64,000 bases of DNA from Paenibacillus_G filicis. Its GTDB lineage: Bacteria > Bacillota > Bacilli > Paenibacillales > NBRC-103111. The DNA lies in assembly GCF_038070315.1 (NCBI RefSeq), contig NZ_JBBPCC010000001.1, forward strand, positions 186,001 to 250,000, read 5' to 3'. The position numbers were made by a program, and so were the translations under genes. Below are positions 35,883 through 46,342 of the stretch, piece by piece (the first letter of the stretch is position 1; every line of letters begins with the position of its first letter). Below the pieces are notes generated by a model. The model made no database searches. It was not told the origin of the DNA and worked only from the letters and a program-made list of their open reading frames with translations.

Positions 35883-36176
35883 CTAATCGATGAATAGTAG
35901 GCCCTCAGGGTCATAAGTCTCTTTGGCTCCAATATGCTCGACGCGTTTCTTCCAGTTGCTTCCTAACATATAATAACGCAAACTGTCTTTGCTAGGATCA
36001 ATGGTCTTCTCCAATAGAGCGCGTAGCTGTTTAAATTGTACAGGATCAACCAAACATTCAAAAACGGAGTTTTGCACGCGCTGCCCGTAACTCAGACAAT
36101 ACTTGGCTACATGACGCAGCCTCCGTTTTCCCTCAGGAGTAAGGGTCTCAACGTCATAAGTGATCAAAACCATCAT
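35883..36176 (-). CDS. cas2: CRISPR-associated endonuclease Cas2
   Basis: 97 residues, the usual size. It starts MMVLITYDVET, with the conserved Asp of the ferredoxin-like fold, and contains GQRVQNSVFECLV, typical of I-C Cas2. It forms the adaptation complex with Cas1, whose gene lies 14 bases upstream. Last gene of the cas operon, immediately before leader 1. Confidence 0.97.
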   Translation of the reverse strand: MMVLITYDVETLTPEGKRRLRHVAKYCLSYGQRVQNSVFECLVDPVQFKQLRALLEKTIDPSKDSLRYYMLGSNWKKRVEHIGAKETYDPEGLLFID

Positions 36177-36190
36177 GGACTAGTCTCACC

Positions 36191-37219
36191 TCACTTCCAT
36201 AGGAACGGAGGATACCCATCCAAGTCGCCACGAATGTAACGTGCTAACAATAGTGCCTGCGCATATGGAAGCAAGCCCACCGAGATTTTCTCCTTCAGAA
36301 ACGGATGACGGATTTCGTCATGCTTCCGTTTCTGCCAAGCTGTAATAATATCTTTCTTCAGATCCGGCTTTAACAGCACGGCACCGTTTTCCTTGACCAT
36401 AAAAGACTTCGGATTGATCTGCTTGCGGTTGATCATCGTGAGAACAAGCCGATCCACCATGTAACAGCGCAGTTCTTCCATCATATCAAGTGCCAAACTC
36501 TGCCTACCCGGGCGATCTCGATGTAGGAACCCTACGGCAGGGTCAAGCCCTACCGTTTCCAGGGCTGAATGCACATCAGTCCGCAGCAACGCATACAAGT
36601 AAGATAATAAGGCATTAACCCGATCCAGAGGTGGACGACGGTTGCGCCCGCGCATGTAGAACTGATCCTTATCAATTAATATCAGCTCATTAAAAGCTGA
36701 GAAATAACGACGTGCCGCTTCTCCTTCCACACCTCTTAACTCATCTAAGGTGTTGCAACCGAGCGTACGCTTCATATACCTTTTAAGAAAATCGGACTCC
36801 CGTACTACTTTGTCTGATTGAATCGTTTCTTCATGATCACGCAGAGCCCTGTTCAAAACAGCTCTGGCATTCGCTATTTTTCCGAGCACAAATCGATTAG
36901 CCAGAGCGACCCCGTCCGGTCCATCGGCCATCCGGTATTGCTTCCGCCGAAGCAGTACATTCCCTTTGGCCCCGCCTACAACACTACCTAGGAATTTACC
37001 ACTCTCCTGCAGAAATGACAGAGTTACTCCCCGCTCCATGCAAAGATGCATCAGAGATGGACTCGCTCCGGTGTAACCGAACATAACGATACTTTCCAGA
37101 TTATGCACTGGAATCCGAATCGCAACCTGATCCTCCTTCTTCACAACCACACTTTCCCCTTCCCTAGACAAGTAACTGTCAGGGGCCGTGATATACAAGG
37201 TATTCAATAATTTTCTCAT
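36191..37219 (-). CDS. cas1: CRISPR-associated integrase Cas1 (type I-C)
   Basis: About 342 residues. It integrates new spacers together with Cas2. The metal ligands are visible as Glu in GVEGEAARRYF, His in GFLHRDRPGRQSLALDMMEE, and Asp in the same segment. The ATG at 37219 has GGAGG eight bases upstream; a GTG at 37237 overlapping the cas4 stop is the alternative. Gene order cas4-cas1-cas2 is standard for I-C. Confidence 0.97.
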   Translation of the reverse strand: MRKLLNTLYITAPDSYLSREGESVVVKKEDQVAIRIPVHNLESIVMFGYTGASPSLMHLCMERGVTLSFLQESGKFLGSVVGGAKGNVLLRRKQYRMADGPDGVALANRFVLGKIANARAVLNRALRDHEETIQSDKVVRESDFLKRYMKRTLGCNTLDELRGVEGEAARRYFSAFNELILIDKDQFYMRGRNRRPPLDRVNALLSYLYALLRTDVHSALETVGLDPAVGFLHRDRPGRQSLALDMMEELRCYMVDRLVLTMINRKQINPKSFMVKENGAVLLKPDLKKDIITAWQKRKHDEIRHPFLKEKISVGLLPYAQALLLARYIRGDLDGYPPFLWK

Positions 37220-37233
37220 AACCTTGCCCTCCT

Positions 37234-37941
37234 TCACGGCTCATCGGTCAATAAGTAGTCCCTTACATAATTTTCAGAGGATTTCACGTTCATCTTAGGC
37301 TGACAGAGCGACTCTAGTGAGCAACTGGTACATTTGGGCGCATAAATGGCTCTGGCTGTAAGGCTAATCGCAAAATCTCGATGCATGTCAGCGGCAAGCT
37401 CATGAACACGAGTTCTCAAGCTTTTATCAAAGCGAACGCTCACTCTCCGCTCTCGCTCTCCGTAAAACAGCGCCCCTTCGTCTACGCGTACTCCCAACAT
37501 GTCTTCCAAAGCAATCGCCTGTGCACAGAGCTGCACCTCATCACAGTCTCCTTGCTTGGGCTTTCCTCGCTTATACTCCACCGGAAAGGGAATCCACCAG
37601 CCGCGGCGTCCTTTCAGTCTGACCTTATTAGGCTCCTCGGTATCGGCTACTGCGTGAAATTCAACTACATCGGACACACCATACAAGCCAAGTGTCGGGG
37701 AAACGAGCGGCATCGCCCGCGATACCAATACATCTCCCCTCAACTCGCTTAGATACGGGTCATCTGCACGCTTATGCATTTGAGTACCCTCGTAAGTTAG
37801 CACATTCTCCGCCCACTGCTGCTCCATATGGATCAGGCCCCACTGTCTGCGGCAAAAAGCATAATGCTGAATGCCGGAAATCATCAAAAATTCGTCGTCC
37901 TCATAAGAATGTGCAACGGCTTCTCCCTTATCTGATATCAT
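37234..37941 (-). CDS. cas4: CRISPR-associated exonuclease Cas4
   Basis: 235 residues. The RecB-like nuclease motifs are GVSDVVEF (Asp) and FPVEYKRGK (Glu and Lys). The four iron-sulfur cysteines are one in HYAFCRRQW and three in APKCTSCSLESLCQP. Cas4 trims prespacers and enforces the PAM during I-C adaptation. It overlaps cas7 by four bases (ATGA). Confidence 0.96.
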   Translation of the reverse strand: MISDKGEAVAHSYEDDEFLMISGIQHYAFCRRQWGLIHMEQQWAENVLTYEGTQMHKRADDPYLSELRGDVLVSRAMPLVSPTLGLYGVSDVVEFHAVADTEEPNKVRLKGRRGWWIPFPVEYKRGKPKQGDCDEVQLCAQAIALEDMLGVRVDEGALFYGERERRVSVRFDKSLRTRVHELAADMHRDFAISLTARAIYAPKCTSCSLESLCQPKMNVKSSENYVRDYLLTDEP

Positions 37942-38843
37942 GCCTGTTCGATCAATGTAACTCCGTCCGGTACCTCTTCTTTAGCCAAGGTAAACGTATA
38001 GTCTCCGAAGGAACGCGCTGGTCCCACTACGTTTTTCTCAGCCTTAATCAGCTCCAACAGCCGATGAGCAGGGGCATTCCCTAGCTTTGTCTCATGTTCG
38101 AAGACAAATAGTTTACGGACAGCCATCTGTCCGCGTGAAGCAGAACGATCATGCTCGAACAGATTCGTCAGTGCCTCCAGAAGCACATTCAGATCATTTG
38201 CAGAAAAACCCGTCTTTTCGGCCAGATAAGCCGAAATGTAACCATCCATCCGATAGAGAGCGTATGGCACCACATGCTTACGCCCCATCTCTCTGTCCTT
38301 GTCCGCTCCTTCCTGAGTCACTGCCTGGCGGGTAATCGTCACCTCTTGGGAAAAGATAGGATCCAAGCTGCGGGCAAACGTAAATTGTACCGGTCCTCTG
38401 ACCTGTCCCGTATTCACCTTAGTGGTCATCACGGCGCCGAATGTACGAATGTCGTAGAAGTTATCGCACATCCAGTTCGTCAGTTGTGCGGCTTCCTGGG
38501 CGTCTTTGGGCTTAAGCTCCTTGCTCTGTGCGTCGGATGGGCGCAGGGCTCTGTAAGCTCTGCGGTGCTGCTCGTTCAATACGCCGCCCTCTGTCACATA
38601 AATATTGAATCCTTCCTGACCCTCACGCGTCAGCTCGATATAGTTACGGACCTTGCGTTTCAGGCAAACGTCTGTCACAATGCCGTAACCGGTCTCGGGG
38701 TCGATCCGAGGCATGTTGCCTGCATCAGGATCTCCATTCGGATTGCCGTTAATCACATCGAAGAACAAAGAAAACTCTATTCGCTTATCCAACTTGTCCT
38801 GGTTAACGGCTTGTATGTTCAGTTCGCTCTCTAGTGTAGACAT
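37938..38843 (-). CDS. cas7: Cascade backbone subunit Cas7 (Csd2, type I-C)
   Basis: 301 residues. FSLFFDVINGNPNGDPDAGN is the Csd2 signature, followed by RIDPETGYGIVTDVCLKRKVR. About seven copies coat the crRNA in the I-C effector. It overlaps cas4 and follows cas8c after a 50-base gap. Confidence 0.97.
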   Translation of the reverse strand: MSTLESELNIQAVNQDKLDKRIEFSLFFDVINGNPNGDPDAGNMPRIDPETGYGIVTDVCLKRKVRNYIELTREGQEGFNIYVTEGGVLNEQHRRAYRALRPSDAQSKELKPKDAQEAAQLTNWMCDNFYDIRTFGAVMTTKVNTGQVRGPVQFTFARSLDPIFSQEVTITRQAVTQEGADKDREMGRKHVVPYALYRMDGYISAYLAEKTGFSANDLNVLLEALTNLFEHDRSASRGQMAVRKLFVFEHETKLGNAPAHRLLELIKAEKNVVGPARSFGDYTFTLAKEEVPDGVTLIEQA

Positions 38844-38893
38844 TTTTTCATCTCGCCTCTCATTTTAAATTAAAAAAATGGTAGCCATACCTT

Positions 38894-40777
38894 TTAAGCT
38901 TCAGGTGAGCTTTCATTGTCCGAACGTTCAGAGGATTCGGCCGCCGCTGCAGCCTCCTTCTTGGCTTCCGCTGCGGCCTTGATTTGCTCGAAGAAGTATT
39001 GTTTCTGATGGTAGTAACCGATAACAAAGATCCCTTGGCGCTGTAAATCCAGATGAGCCGGGAATTCGTAAACCCCCTGGAGGATCTCACCCATCTCTTG
39101 GTCACGGAAGTCGCCATACCGGGATTTGCTCATATGGTGCTGAGCCAGCTTGATCAGAATCGGAAATACAGCAGCCGGATTAGAGGAAGCGGAGCTAAAA
39201 TACCTGTCCTTGATTGTTGCATTCAGCTTATTGTTTGCAGCTTCCTGCTGCGCTTTTTCCAATACGGCAAAGAGTCTCCCTAACCGATAGGCGGGCTCTT
39301 GTGCATGTTCGTTGAGCGCCAAGTCCAATTCCTCCTTTAGATAAGTACTGCCTTTATTCAAACGCATGTATCGATTCAGATATGCCTTCAGAATCGATAC
39401 CCGCTGAGGGTTCACTGCACCGTCGGCACGAATACGATTTAATATTAAATTATACAGAGAGAAGGGATAGGATTTGCCATGAATAACCGACCGCAGCAGT
39501 TCTCCGCCAAGCAGAGGAGGCGGACCATCCCCCACCTTCTTGCCGTCGCCGCCTACCCGCATGGTCTCTGCCAAAATTCTAAAAATGTTGTTGGTTAGGT
39601 CTCTGTGCCGATCATCCGTACCTGCAATTGCAAAATCTGCAGCATGCTGTCCAAGCTTATTAACCAAGTCGCCGAAATGCCCTTGCCAGAAGAACCTCAC
39701 GGCTACTCTGGCATTATTAGGAGCTAGCCCCAGGATATAAAACGGTGTGTCGCCTTGCGGAACCATACTTGCGTCCAGATTCGATCCTTGGCGGGCACGA
39801 TCCAGCACATCCTGAAGCTGGGAGGTTAGCTTCTTATCCTCTGCAGGAACGTGACTGGCATCGACATATTGAGCAAAAAACGGCTCCAACTCCTCAGCTG
39901 CTGCCGCTCCTGACCAGAACACCAGCGTCATATCCCCAATCCAAATTCGGTTTCGCGGAAAGGCAAGCAGATGATTAAGCGCTGTTGTATAGCCAAAAAC
40001 TGCTGTTTTACTGACAGGTGAGTTATAGCTCTGCATACTGTCCTTGCCATAAGACTCCGCAGAGCGAAAATTGAAAGAGACCAGCGAAGCACCAGCAGCT
40101 TGAGCATTGCGCACGCCCTTGATCTTATCGTGGGTTCGCGCGATAGAAGCCTTTTCTCCGGTAAGCAGGCATTGAGCTTCAAAGTCAGATGACACCTGAG
40201 ACTCTTGCCGATAACGAATCCACGCCTGCTTAACCGCCTCGGACTCATGTCCCATCGCCTGCCGGGTGGTAACCCGGAATACCATATTGGTATCTACGCC
40301 TTTATCGAGCTCTTCCATCCAACTCTGCAAGGCAGGATGCTCTCTGACGGCAGCCGGGTCCCAATTGTCGTAGAACATTAAGATAGCCTTTGCATCAGTG
40401 TCCTGAACCCCTAGGAGAACCTTGCGTGCCAGCTCCCTAGAAGCTTCATACTTCTTGCGAGCATCCCCCTTTTTTTTGGCTGTGTCCTTCTCCAGAGGCA
40501 TGACAGGATAGTGACCTAATGCATACTCTGCCTTATCCGAAAGAAAGTATGGACTTATACCGCTGGAGCGACTCGGTTGCTCTGGCACATTCATGATCCA
40601 AGGCTGCTTCTTCTTGCCACTGTGATCCCGAATATCCTGAATACTTGCCAGGCTTCCATCCTCACGAATTTCGAGCACATACGAAATCTTGGCCGCACTG
40701 AAGTACAATGGACTAACGCCGGAATCTGGATCAGCCGATAGATCCAGATATCGTTGATGTAACGCCTGGATGATCAC
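38894..40777 (-). CDS. cas8c: Cascade large subunit Cas8c (Csd1)
   Basis: 627 residues, normal for Csd1. Segments such as VSPLYFSAAKISYVLEIREDGSL, shortened here to its first part VSPLYFSAAKISYVLE, and LVSFNFRSAESYGKDSM are conserved in this family. It recognises the PAM and starts R-loop formation; in I-C an internal start in this gene often gives a small Cas11c subunit, so one may be hidden in its 3' part. The tail is Ala/Glu-rich. It starts six bases after cas5. Confidence 0.95.
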   Translation of the reverse strand: MIIQALHQRYLDLSADPDSGVSPLYFSAAKISYVLEIREDGSLASIQDIRDHSGKKKQPWIMNVPEQPSRSSGISPYFLSDKAEYALGHYPVMPLEKDTAKKKGDARKKYEASRELARKVLLGVQDTDAKAILMFYDNWDPAAVREHPALQSWMEELDKGVDTNMVFRVTTRQAMGHESEAVKQAWIRYRQESQVSSDFEAQCLLTGEKASIARTHDKIKGVRNAQAAGASLVSFNFRSAESYGKDSMQSYNSPVSKTAVFGYTTALNHLLAFPRNRIWIGDMTLVFWSGAAAAEELEPFFAQYVDASHVPAEDKKLTSQLQDVLDRARQGSNLDASMVPQGDTPFYILGLAPNNARVAVRFFWQGHFGDLVNKLGQHAADFAIAGTDDRHRDLTNNIFRILAETMRVGGDGKKVGDGPPPLLGGELLRSVIHGKSYPFSLYNLILNRIRADGAVNPQRVSILKAYLNRYMRLNKGSTYLKEELDLALNEHAQEPAYRLGRLFAVLEKAQQEAANNKLNATIKDRYFSSASSNPAAVFPILIKLAQHHMSKSRYGDFRDQEMGEILQGVYEFPAHLDLQRQGIFVIGYYHQKQYFFEQIKAAAEAKKEAAAAAESSERSDNESSPEA

Positions 40778-40783
40778 TTGGCA

Positions 40784-41446
40784 TCACTTCCCTTCCCGGA
40801 ATGGAGGCACTTCGATACATCCGTTCTTCATAACAGCACGGAAAAACCTGGGTGTCATTCCATCTTGGAAATCAATGTCATGCAGCATCCAACCTAGATC
40901 TTTTTCTTCTGAATTGCGGTAGTATTCCGAAGGAAGATCCGAATCTTGTTCCAATAAACTGAACTGAGCTGCGAATTCTCGGCATCCCAGATAAGGTCGA
41001 TGGAAGCATTGTCCTTGCCTGGCTCGGCGCAAGAAAATGTTATAGTGTTTCTCCGGTCCATCTTCCGGTCCGGCCTGATCGGTCATCTCAAAATGAGCTT
41101 CGATCACATAGGCTGGCTGCTTCAGCATCAGAGTCGCCCTCTGCTGCCTCTCCTCTGTTACGACCTGAGCGAGCACAGACGATTTCCCGCTCATCGCGTT
41201 TTTAATGCTGGATGTAGAGATTTTATTTTCAATTTCATTCCGCCGGATATTCTCAAAGCGAATTTCATTGAGCACTTGTATCCGGTCCACGACCCAGCGT
41301 ATTGCCGGCTTCCAGTGGACGGCTTCCAAAATGCCGCGCGCTGCCGAAGGTGTCATCACATCGTAGCTAACCCGCTCCACCTTCATCTCTGGACGTGTGA
41401 AACACGCATAATCACCCCATACATGGAGTTTGATTCCGTAGCCCAT
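40784..41446 (-). CDS. cas5: crRNA-processing subunit Cas5 (Cas5d/Cas5c)
   Basis: 220 residues. It starts IKLHVWGDYACFTRPEMKVE, and contains YDVMTPSAARGILEAVHWKP, the typical Cas5d RAMP core. In I-C systems there is no Cas6; Cas5d cuts the repeat hairpin and keeps an 11-nt 5' tag. No cas6 gene is present here, in agreement. Confidence 0.96.
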   Translation of the reverse strand: MGYGIKLHVWGDYACFTRPEMKVERVSYDVMTPSAARGILEAVHWKPAIRWVVDRIQVLNEIRFENIRRNEIENKISTSSIKNAMSGKSSVLAQVVTEERQQRATLMLKQPAYVIEAHFEMTDQAGPEDGPEKHYNIFLRRARQGQCFHRPYLGCREFAAQFSLLEQDSDLPSEYYRNSEEKDLGWMLHDIDFQDGMTPRFFRAVMKNGCIEVPPFREGK

Positions 41447-41470
41447 GGGTAGACTCCTTCCTTATTTTTC

Positions 41471-43732
41471 TTAAAAAACATATAGCTCTTGTGCATGATA
41501 CTCTGCCGTAAACGGTTGTACCCCTATGTCTTCCTTGTACCAGTAATCCGGGTTCTTGAGTTGAAAAATATTCTCCCGAACTTCGATCAACTCACCCGCT
41601 TGTCGAAAAGCCTCAAACTCAGGAGGGTAAAGCTGAACCACGTAGGACTGCAGTTGACGCATTAGCTTGGTTATCCCTTCTGCATGAGGGAGAGCATCCA
41701 GAGCCTTCTTGGCTTTTTCATCATAGTTAATAAGAACCGGCTTGGCTGCCGACTGAATCAGCTCGAACTTCTGCGCTACGGTCTCAAAAGGAAATTCCAA
41801 TCTACGGGCTTGCTCCTGTAACAAGGGGAGTATCTCATATTTATCTGTCAAATCCTTAGAGTTCGCTGTCCCTTTTCCTAAAGTCTGATAGAAATACAGC
41901 TCCCCAAAGTAAGCTCGCATGGCTTCCAGAGAAATAGGGTCATCCGCAAACTCCTCTAATACCTTACGGGCAGCGCCCGCCGTTAGCCCAAACCAGCCTT
42001 GATATGGGGTTTCTGCTGTTTCAAATACATAAGCGTCACGAAGCGGGACCTTTCTATTACGATTGCAGCGTCCTGCTGCCTGAGCGATGGAATCCAGGCC
42101 CGCCAACTCCCGATATACAACAGGAAAATCTACATCGACTCCGCATTCAATCAACTGCGTACTGATCAGCAGACAGTCATCGCCATCTTGTAAGCGTTCG
42201 CGAATTTCCTTCAACTTTTCCATCCGGTGCATGGGACACATACGTGCGCTCAGATGAAAGACTGCAATCCGATCTATGCCTGGTATGGCTTTGAGTTTTT
42301 CGAATAGCTCCCTTGCAGCTTTTCTTGTGTTTACGATGCATAACGCCTGTCGGTCCGAAGCCATACGTTCCACCAAGGCATCATGATCCGTCATTCCTAG
42401 CATATTGAGACGCACCCTGCGGAACTGATCAAAACGTAAAGGCACATCTTCGACAATCTCCTGAATTTCTACGGGCTTGACGAAGACAGGCTGAACATAT
42501 GGCTGGGTAGCCGTACTGAATACGACAGTAGCTCCATAGTTCCGGCATAGCTCCTCTAACGCGTGAAGGCAGGGCTTGAAAAATTCGCCATTCATCATCT
42601 GCGCCTCATCCAACACGATGATGCTGTTGGCCAAATTATGCAGCTTGCGGCAACGCGATCGTTTGTTAGAAAATAAGGATTCGAAGAATTGAACGTTTGT
42701 CGTTACGACAATAGGAGCATCCCAGTTCTCCGTGGCCAGCTCCATTTTCTTTGTAAGCTTTCGCATCTCATCCTTTTCTTCCAAATCCTCATCTGCTTCA
42801 TGCTGAACATTAGAGTGATGCTCCAGTACATGCTCCCCTCCCAAGGCTTCCCGATATACATTGGCGTTCTGTTCAATAATGCTGGTGTAAGGGATAACAA
42901 AAATAATGCGACGCATATGAGTATGGTGCTCGGCATGTTCAAGGGCAAATCCTAGTGAAATTAACGTCTTGCCGCTTCCAGTAGGCAACGTCAGACTATA
43001 CATCCCCGGAGCACCACTAGCGCGTCGCAAACACTCCTGAAGTAATTCTGCTCTCAGCTTATCAATTTGCTTCTTGGGGTTAGAAAAGGATTCCTGCATG
43101 TGTTCCCGGTAATGAACAAGCAGATCTGCAAGCTTTGCAGTAGAAACACGCAGATTGGATTTTCCGGGCTCAGTATACTCTTCAGTGTCCAATGAATCGG
43201 CATCAACTAAACAAGAAAATAACATGCGAATGAATAAAGAAAGCTGAATCCCCTCGTGAATTCCTGCCTTCAGTGGGTTCGTCAGAACAGGGCTTGCAGC
43301 TTCAGGCAGATGCTGTTCCAGGGCATTTTCGTAAGCTTCAATTTTCTTGACTAAACGTCGAGAAAGCGAACGCTCATCAGCATCTGCAACTGTACCAAAA
43401 TCCACTAACCCGGCGTGATGCCCCGCAATGACATAAGCGAGAATATGAGAAGTAACCATTGGCTTATCGCCACGCTTCCAGAGCCGACAAATATATTGTG
43501 CTCCTGCTGTAGCATGATCAACAGGAACTGGAGTACCTTCCAGCCTCCGCTGGAACTTATCTGAAAATTTTCCTGCATCGTGTAACAATCCTGCAAGCCT
43601 GCCCCATGGGGCTGCCTGAAACTCTGCTGCAAATTGTTCCGACAATTGCGCTACCTTCTGAAGATGAACGGTTAAAAGTTGCCATCTGCTTTTATCCCGT
43701 TCTTTGGTCCGATGTGCATAATAATAATCCAT
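41471..43732 (-). CDS. cas3: CRISPR helicase-nuclease Cas3
   Basis: About 753 residues. The N-terminal HD nuclease has LAGLLHDAGKF (His 51-Asp 52, Lys 55) and DHATAGAQY. The helicase follows, with Walker A TLPTGSGKT, VLDEAQMM (DEAQ box), VVFSTATQP (motif III) and IAQAAGRCNRN (motif VI). HD and helicase are fused in one chain as usual for I-C. It is recruited by Cascade to degrade invading DNA. The ATG at 43732 has GGAGG four bases before it; the frame reaches 43768 without a better site. First gene of the cas operon. Confidence 0.97.
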   Translation of the reverse strand: MDYYYAHRTKERDKSRWQLLTVHLQKVAQLSEQFAAEFQAAPWGRLAGLLHDAGKFSDKFQRRLEGTPVPVDHATAGAQYICRLWKRGDKPMVTSHILAYVIAGHHAGLVDFGTVADADERSLSRRLVKKIEAYENALEQHLPEAASPVLTNPLKAGIHEGIQLSLFIRMLFSCLVDADSLDTEEYTEPGKSNLRVSTAKLADLLVHYREHMQESFSNPKKQIDKLRAELLQECLRRASGAPGMYSLTLPTGSGKTLISLGFALEHAEHHTHMRRIIFVIPYTSIIEQNANVYREALGGEHVLEHHSNVQHEADEDLEEKDEMRKLTKKMELATENWDAPIVVTTNVQFFESLFSNKRSRCRKLHNLANSIIVLDEAQMMNGEFFKPCLHALEELCRNYGATVVFSTATQPYVQPVFVKPVEIQEIVEDVPLRFDQFRRVRLNMLGMTDHDALVERMASDRQALCIVNTRKAARELFEKLKAIPGIDRIAVFHLSARMCPMHRMEKLKEIRERLQDGDDCLLISTQLIECGVDVDFPVVYRELAGLDSIAQAAGRCNRNRKVPLRDAYVFETAETPYQGWFGLTAGAARKVLEEFADDPISLEAMRAYFGELYFYQTLGKGTANSKDLTDKYEILPLLQEQARRLEFPFETVAQKFELIQSAAKPVLINYDEKAKKALDALPHAEGITKLMRQLQSYVVQLYPPEFEAFRQAGELIEVRENIFQLKNPDYWYKEDIGVQPFTAEYHAQELYVF

Positions 43733-43914
43733 TTTTCCTCCTTTCATGTAGAAAAATAGGATATTCAAAACTTACATCATCTTTATTAAATCGACAAAAT
43801 GGTTCTTTTTACTCATTCTCTACATCCTCTTCCGTTCCTTCTTTTCCAATATTTAATTTTTCTTTATGATTCATCCAACCACAAATATACATTTCTTTTG
43901 CAGACAATGAAAAG

Positions 43915-43937
43915 AGACCTGTACGTCCCACAGGTCT
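43915..43937 (-). terminator. Terminator between array 2 and the cas operon
   Basis: AGACCTGT (43915-43922) pairs with ACAGGTCT (43930-43937). On the minus strand CTTTTC follows. It would end the array 2 transcript before cas3, so the cas promoter must lie between about 43733 and 43910, an AT-rich 180-base stretch. Confidence 0.65.
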
Positions 43938-43969
43938 GAGAATGTGCTATGGAAAAGAAGTCGGAGGTA

Positions 43970-46342
43970 AAAATTTATACTGCTCCCGCACAGGGAGCGA
44001 CAGGCAGAAGCCCACAACTCGTTCCCCACAGCGGCGTTTCAATCCACGCTCCCGCACGGGGAGCGACTAAAAAGCCGCCTGAGCGACTTTACACTTATGC
44101 CGTTTCAATCCACGCTCCCGCAAGGGGAGCGACAGGAACGACTTCTATACCTTATACGGGTGATGGCCCGTTTCAATCCACGCTCCCGCACGGGGAGCGA
44201 CCTCTTCAACCGTGCGCGTCGTTCCAGTTCCCTCTGTTTCAATCCACGCTCCCGCACGGGGAGCGACGTTATCGTTGATGATTCTAAGCCTGGTCAAGTT
44301 AGCTTGTTTCAATCCACGCTCCCGCACGGGGAGCGACATTTCAAAAAGCAGCGTCCAAGTTCATCTTAAAGTTTCAATCCACGCTCCCGCACGGGGAGCG
44401 ACCGGACCCGTCGCAGCCCGGAGCGATCAGTACGTACCAGTTTCAATCCACGCTCCCGCACGGGGAGCGACCAGTGGACACCGGTTATTTGTGTTGGGCA
44501 TGGTTTGTTTCAATCCACGCTCCCGCACGGGGAGCGACCGGAACCAAGCGGAGCGCCTTCGCGTCGGGTCCGTGGTTTCAATCCACGCTCCCGCACGGGG
44601 AGCGACACTGCGAAAAACTACAAATGTCCATGTCAAGTCAGTTTCAATCCACGCTCCCGCACGGGGAGCGACTTCGCCCCTATCGACCATAATAAAATCT
44701 TGGAGGTTTCAATCCACGCTCCCGCACGGGGAGCGACAACTTACCCTCGCTGATCGCATTAAGGGTAACGCGTTTCAATCCACGCTCCCGCACGGGGAGC
44801 GACGCCAGGGCTGGACCTCTTTCTTCTTGCGCTTAGGGTTTCAATCCACGCTCCCGCACGGGGAGCGACGGAGTCGCTGCGGCAAAGTCGGTCATCTCCG
44901 CCTGGTTTCAATCCACGCTCCCGCACGGGGAGCGACTGGCCCTGGTTATCGAGACTCGCGAGCGTCTGGAGTTTCAATCCACGCTCCCGCACGGGGAGCG
45001 ACTGGACTTTCGATCGTCTTTCAGTAAAATCATCTGGTGTTTCAATCCACGCTCCCGCACGGGGAGCGACACCTCGTACAGGCCAGCGCAATCAAAGTAT
45101 GCGTCGTTTCAATCCACGCTCCCGCACGGGGAGCGACTTAGCCACCTGCGTATAGCGGACGGTCGGGTCCGCGTTTCAATCCACGCTCCCGCACGGGGAG
45201 CGACAGAAATTTGTTCAGGCGGTCGTACTTGGACAGCTCGTTTCAATCCACGCTCCCGCACGGGGAGCGACGTGGTTCCAGATACTCAATCTCAACCTCA
45301 CCGAAGTTTCAATCCACGCTCCCGCACGGGGAGCGACCGATTTGGCGTCCAAAACGGACGACACATCAAGGAGTTTCAATCCACGCTCCCGCACGGGGAG
45401 CGACTAAGACTGATCCACCGAGAGATTCAGAAACTGCTCGTTTCAATCCACGCTCCCGCACGGGGAGCGACCTAATGCTAGTAGCCCTGCGGTTGTACTC
45501 AGAGGTGTTTCAATCCACGCTCCCGCACGGGGAGCGACAAAGTCCGCCGTCCGTGAACTCCATTTCGATGTCGTTTCAATCCACGCTCCCGCACGGGGAG
45601 CGACGTAAGGACTGGCGGACGCTCCCAGTCGAGCACTGGTTTCAATCCACGCTCCCGCACGGGGAGCGACGTATAGTTCAACGCTTGGCCTCTGATGCCG
45701 GGGTGTTTCAATCCACGCTCCCGCACGGGGAGCGACCATACCGGAGGAAAAGATCGAGATGCCGAATCCGGAAGTTTCAATCCACGCTCCCGCACGGGGA
45801 GCGACGGTCATTTTGAGGATTAGGAGGTAGGGACATGACAAAGTTTCAATCCACGCTCCCGCACGGGGAGCGACCATAATAACGCGATTCATATGTTCGC
45901 CTCCGAATGAGTTTCAATCCACGCTCCCGCACGGGGAGCGACACGAAAAGGAACGTGATCGAATGTCACTGTTTACGTTTCAATCCACGCTCCCGCACGG
46001 GGGGCGACTTTTAAGCGGGCGTGTGCGGCATCACTTTCCGACGTTTCAATCCACGCTCCCGCACGGGGAGCGACCCTGGCGCATGTGGCTAACGAAACGG
46101 TACTCATCGTTTCAATCCACGCTCCCGCACGGGGAGCGACGTTGACGTGGAGGTAACGGTGGGTGCGGCGCAAGCGTTTCAATCCACGCTCCCGCACGGG
46201 GAGCGACTCCTTCCCGGCATGAGGGTTCACCTCCCAATTCCTGTTTCAATCCACGCTCCCGCACGGGGAGCGACGAGAAACTTCGGGTCATTCGCCTGCA
46301 GCTTGGATAGGTTTCAATCCACGCTCCCGCACGGGGAGCGAC
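43970..46342 (-). CRISPR. Type I-C CRISPR array 2: 36 repeats (one degenerate), 35 spacers
   Basis: Same 32-nt repeat and orientation as array 1; spacers are 33-38 nt. The leader-distal copy (43970-44001) keeps only the GCTCCCGCAC...GGGAGCGAC half, as expected for an array end. Single-base variants occur at 44102 (C to A in the loop) and at 45977 (A to G in the stem, giving GGGGGGCGAC), the latter only five repeats from the leader. The leader-proximal repeat at 46311 is intact. Both arrays are probably served by the one cas operon. Confidence 0.98.

Noticed and set aside
38894..39300. Hidden cas11c gene inside the 3' part of cas8c
   Set aside because: Known for I-C systems and possible here, but I could not fix an internal start with a clear ribosome binding site.
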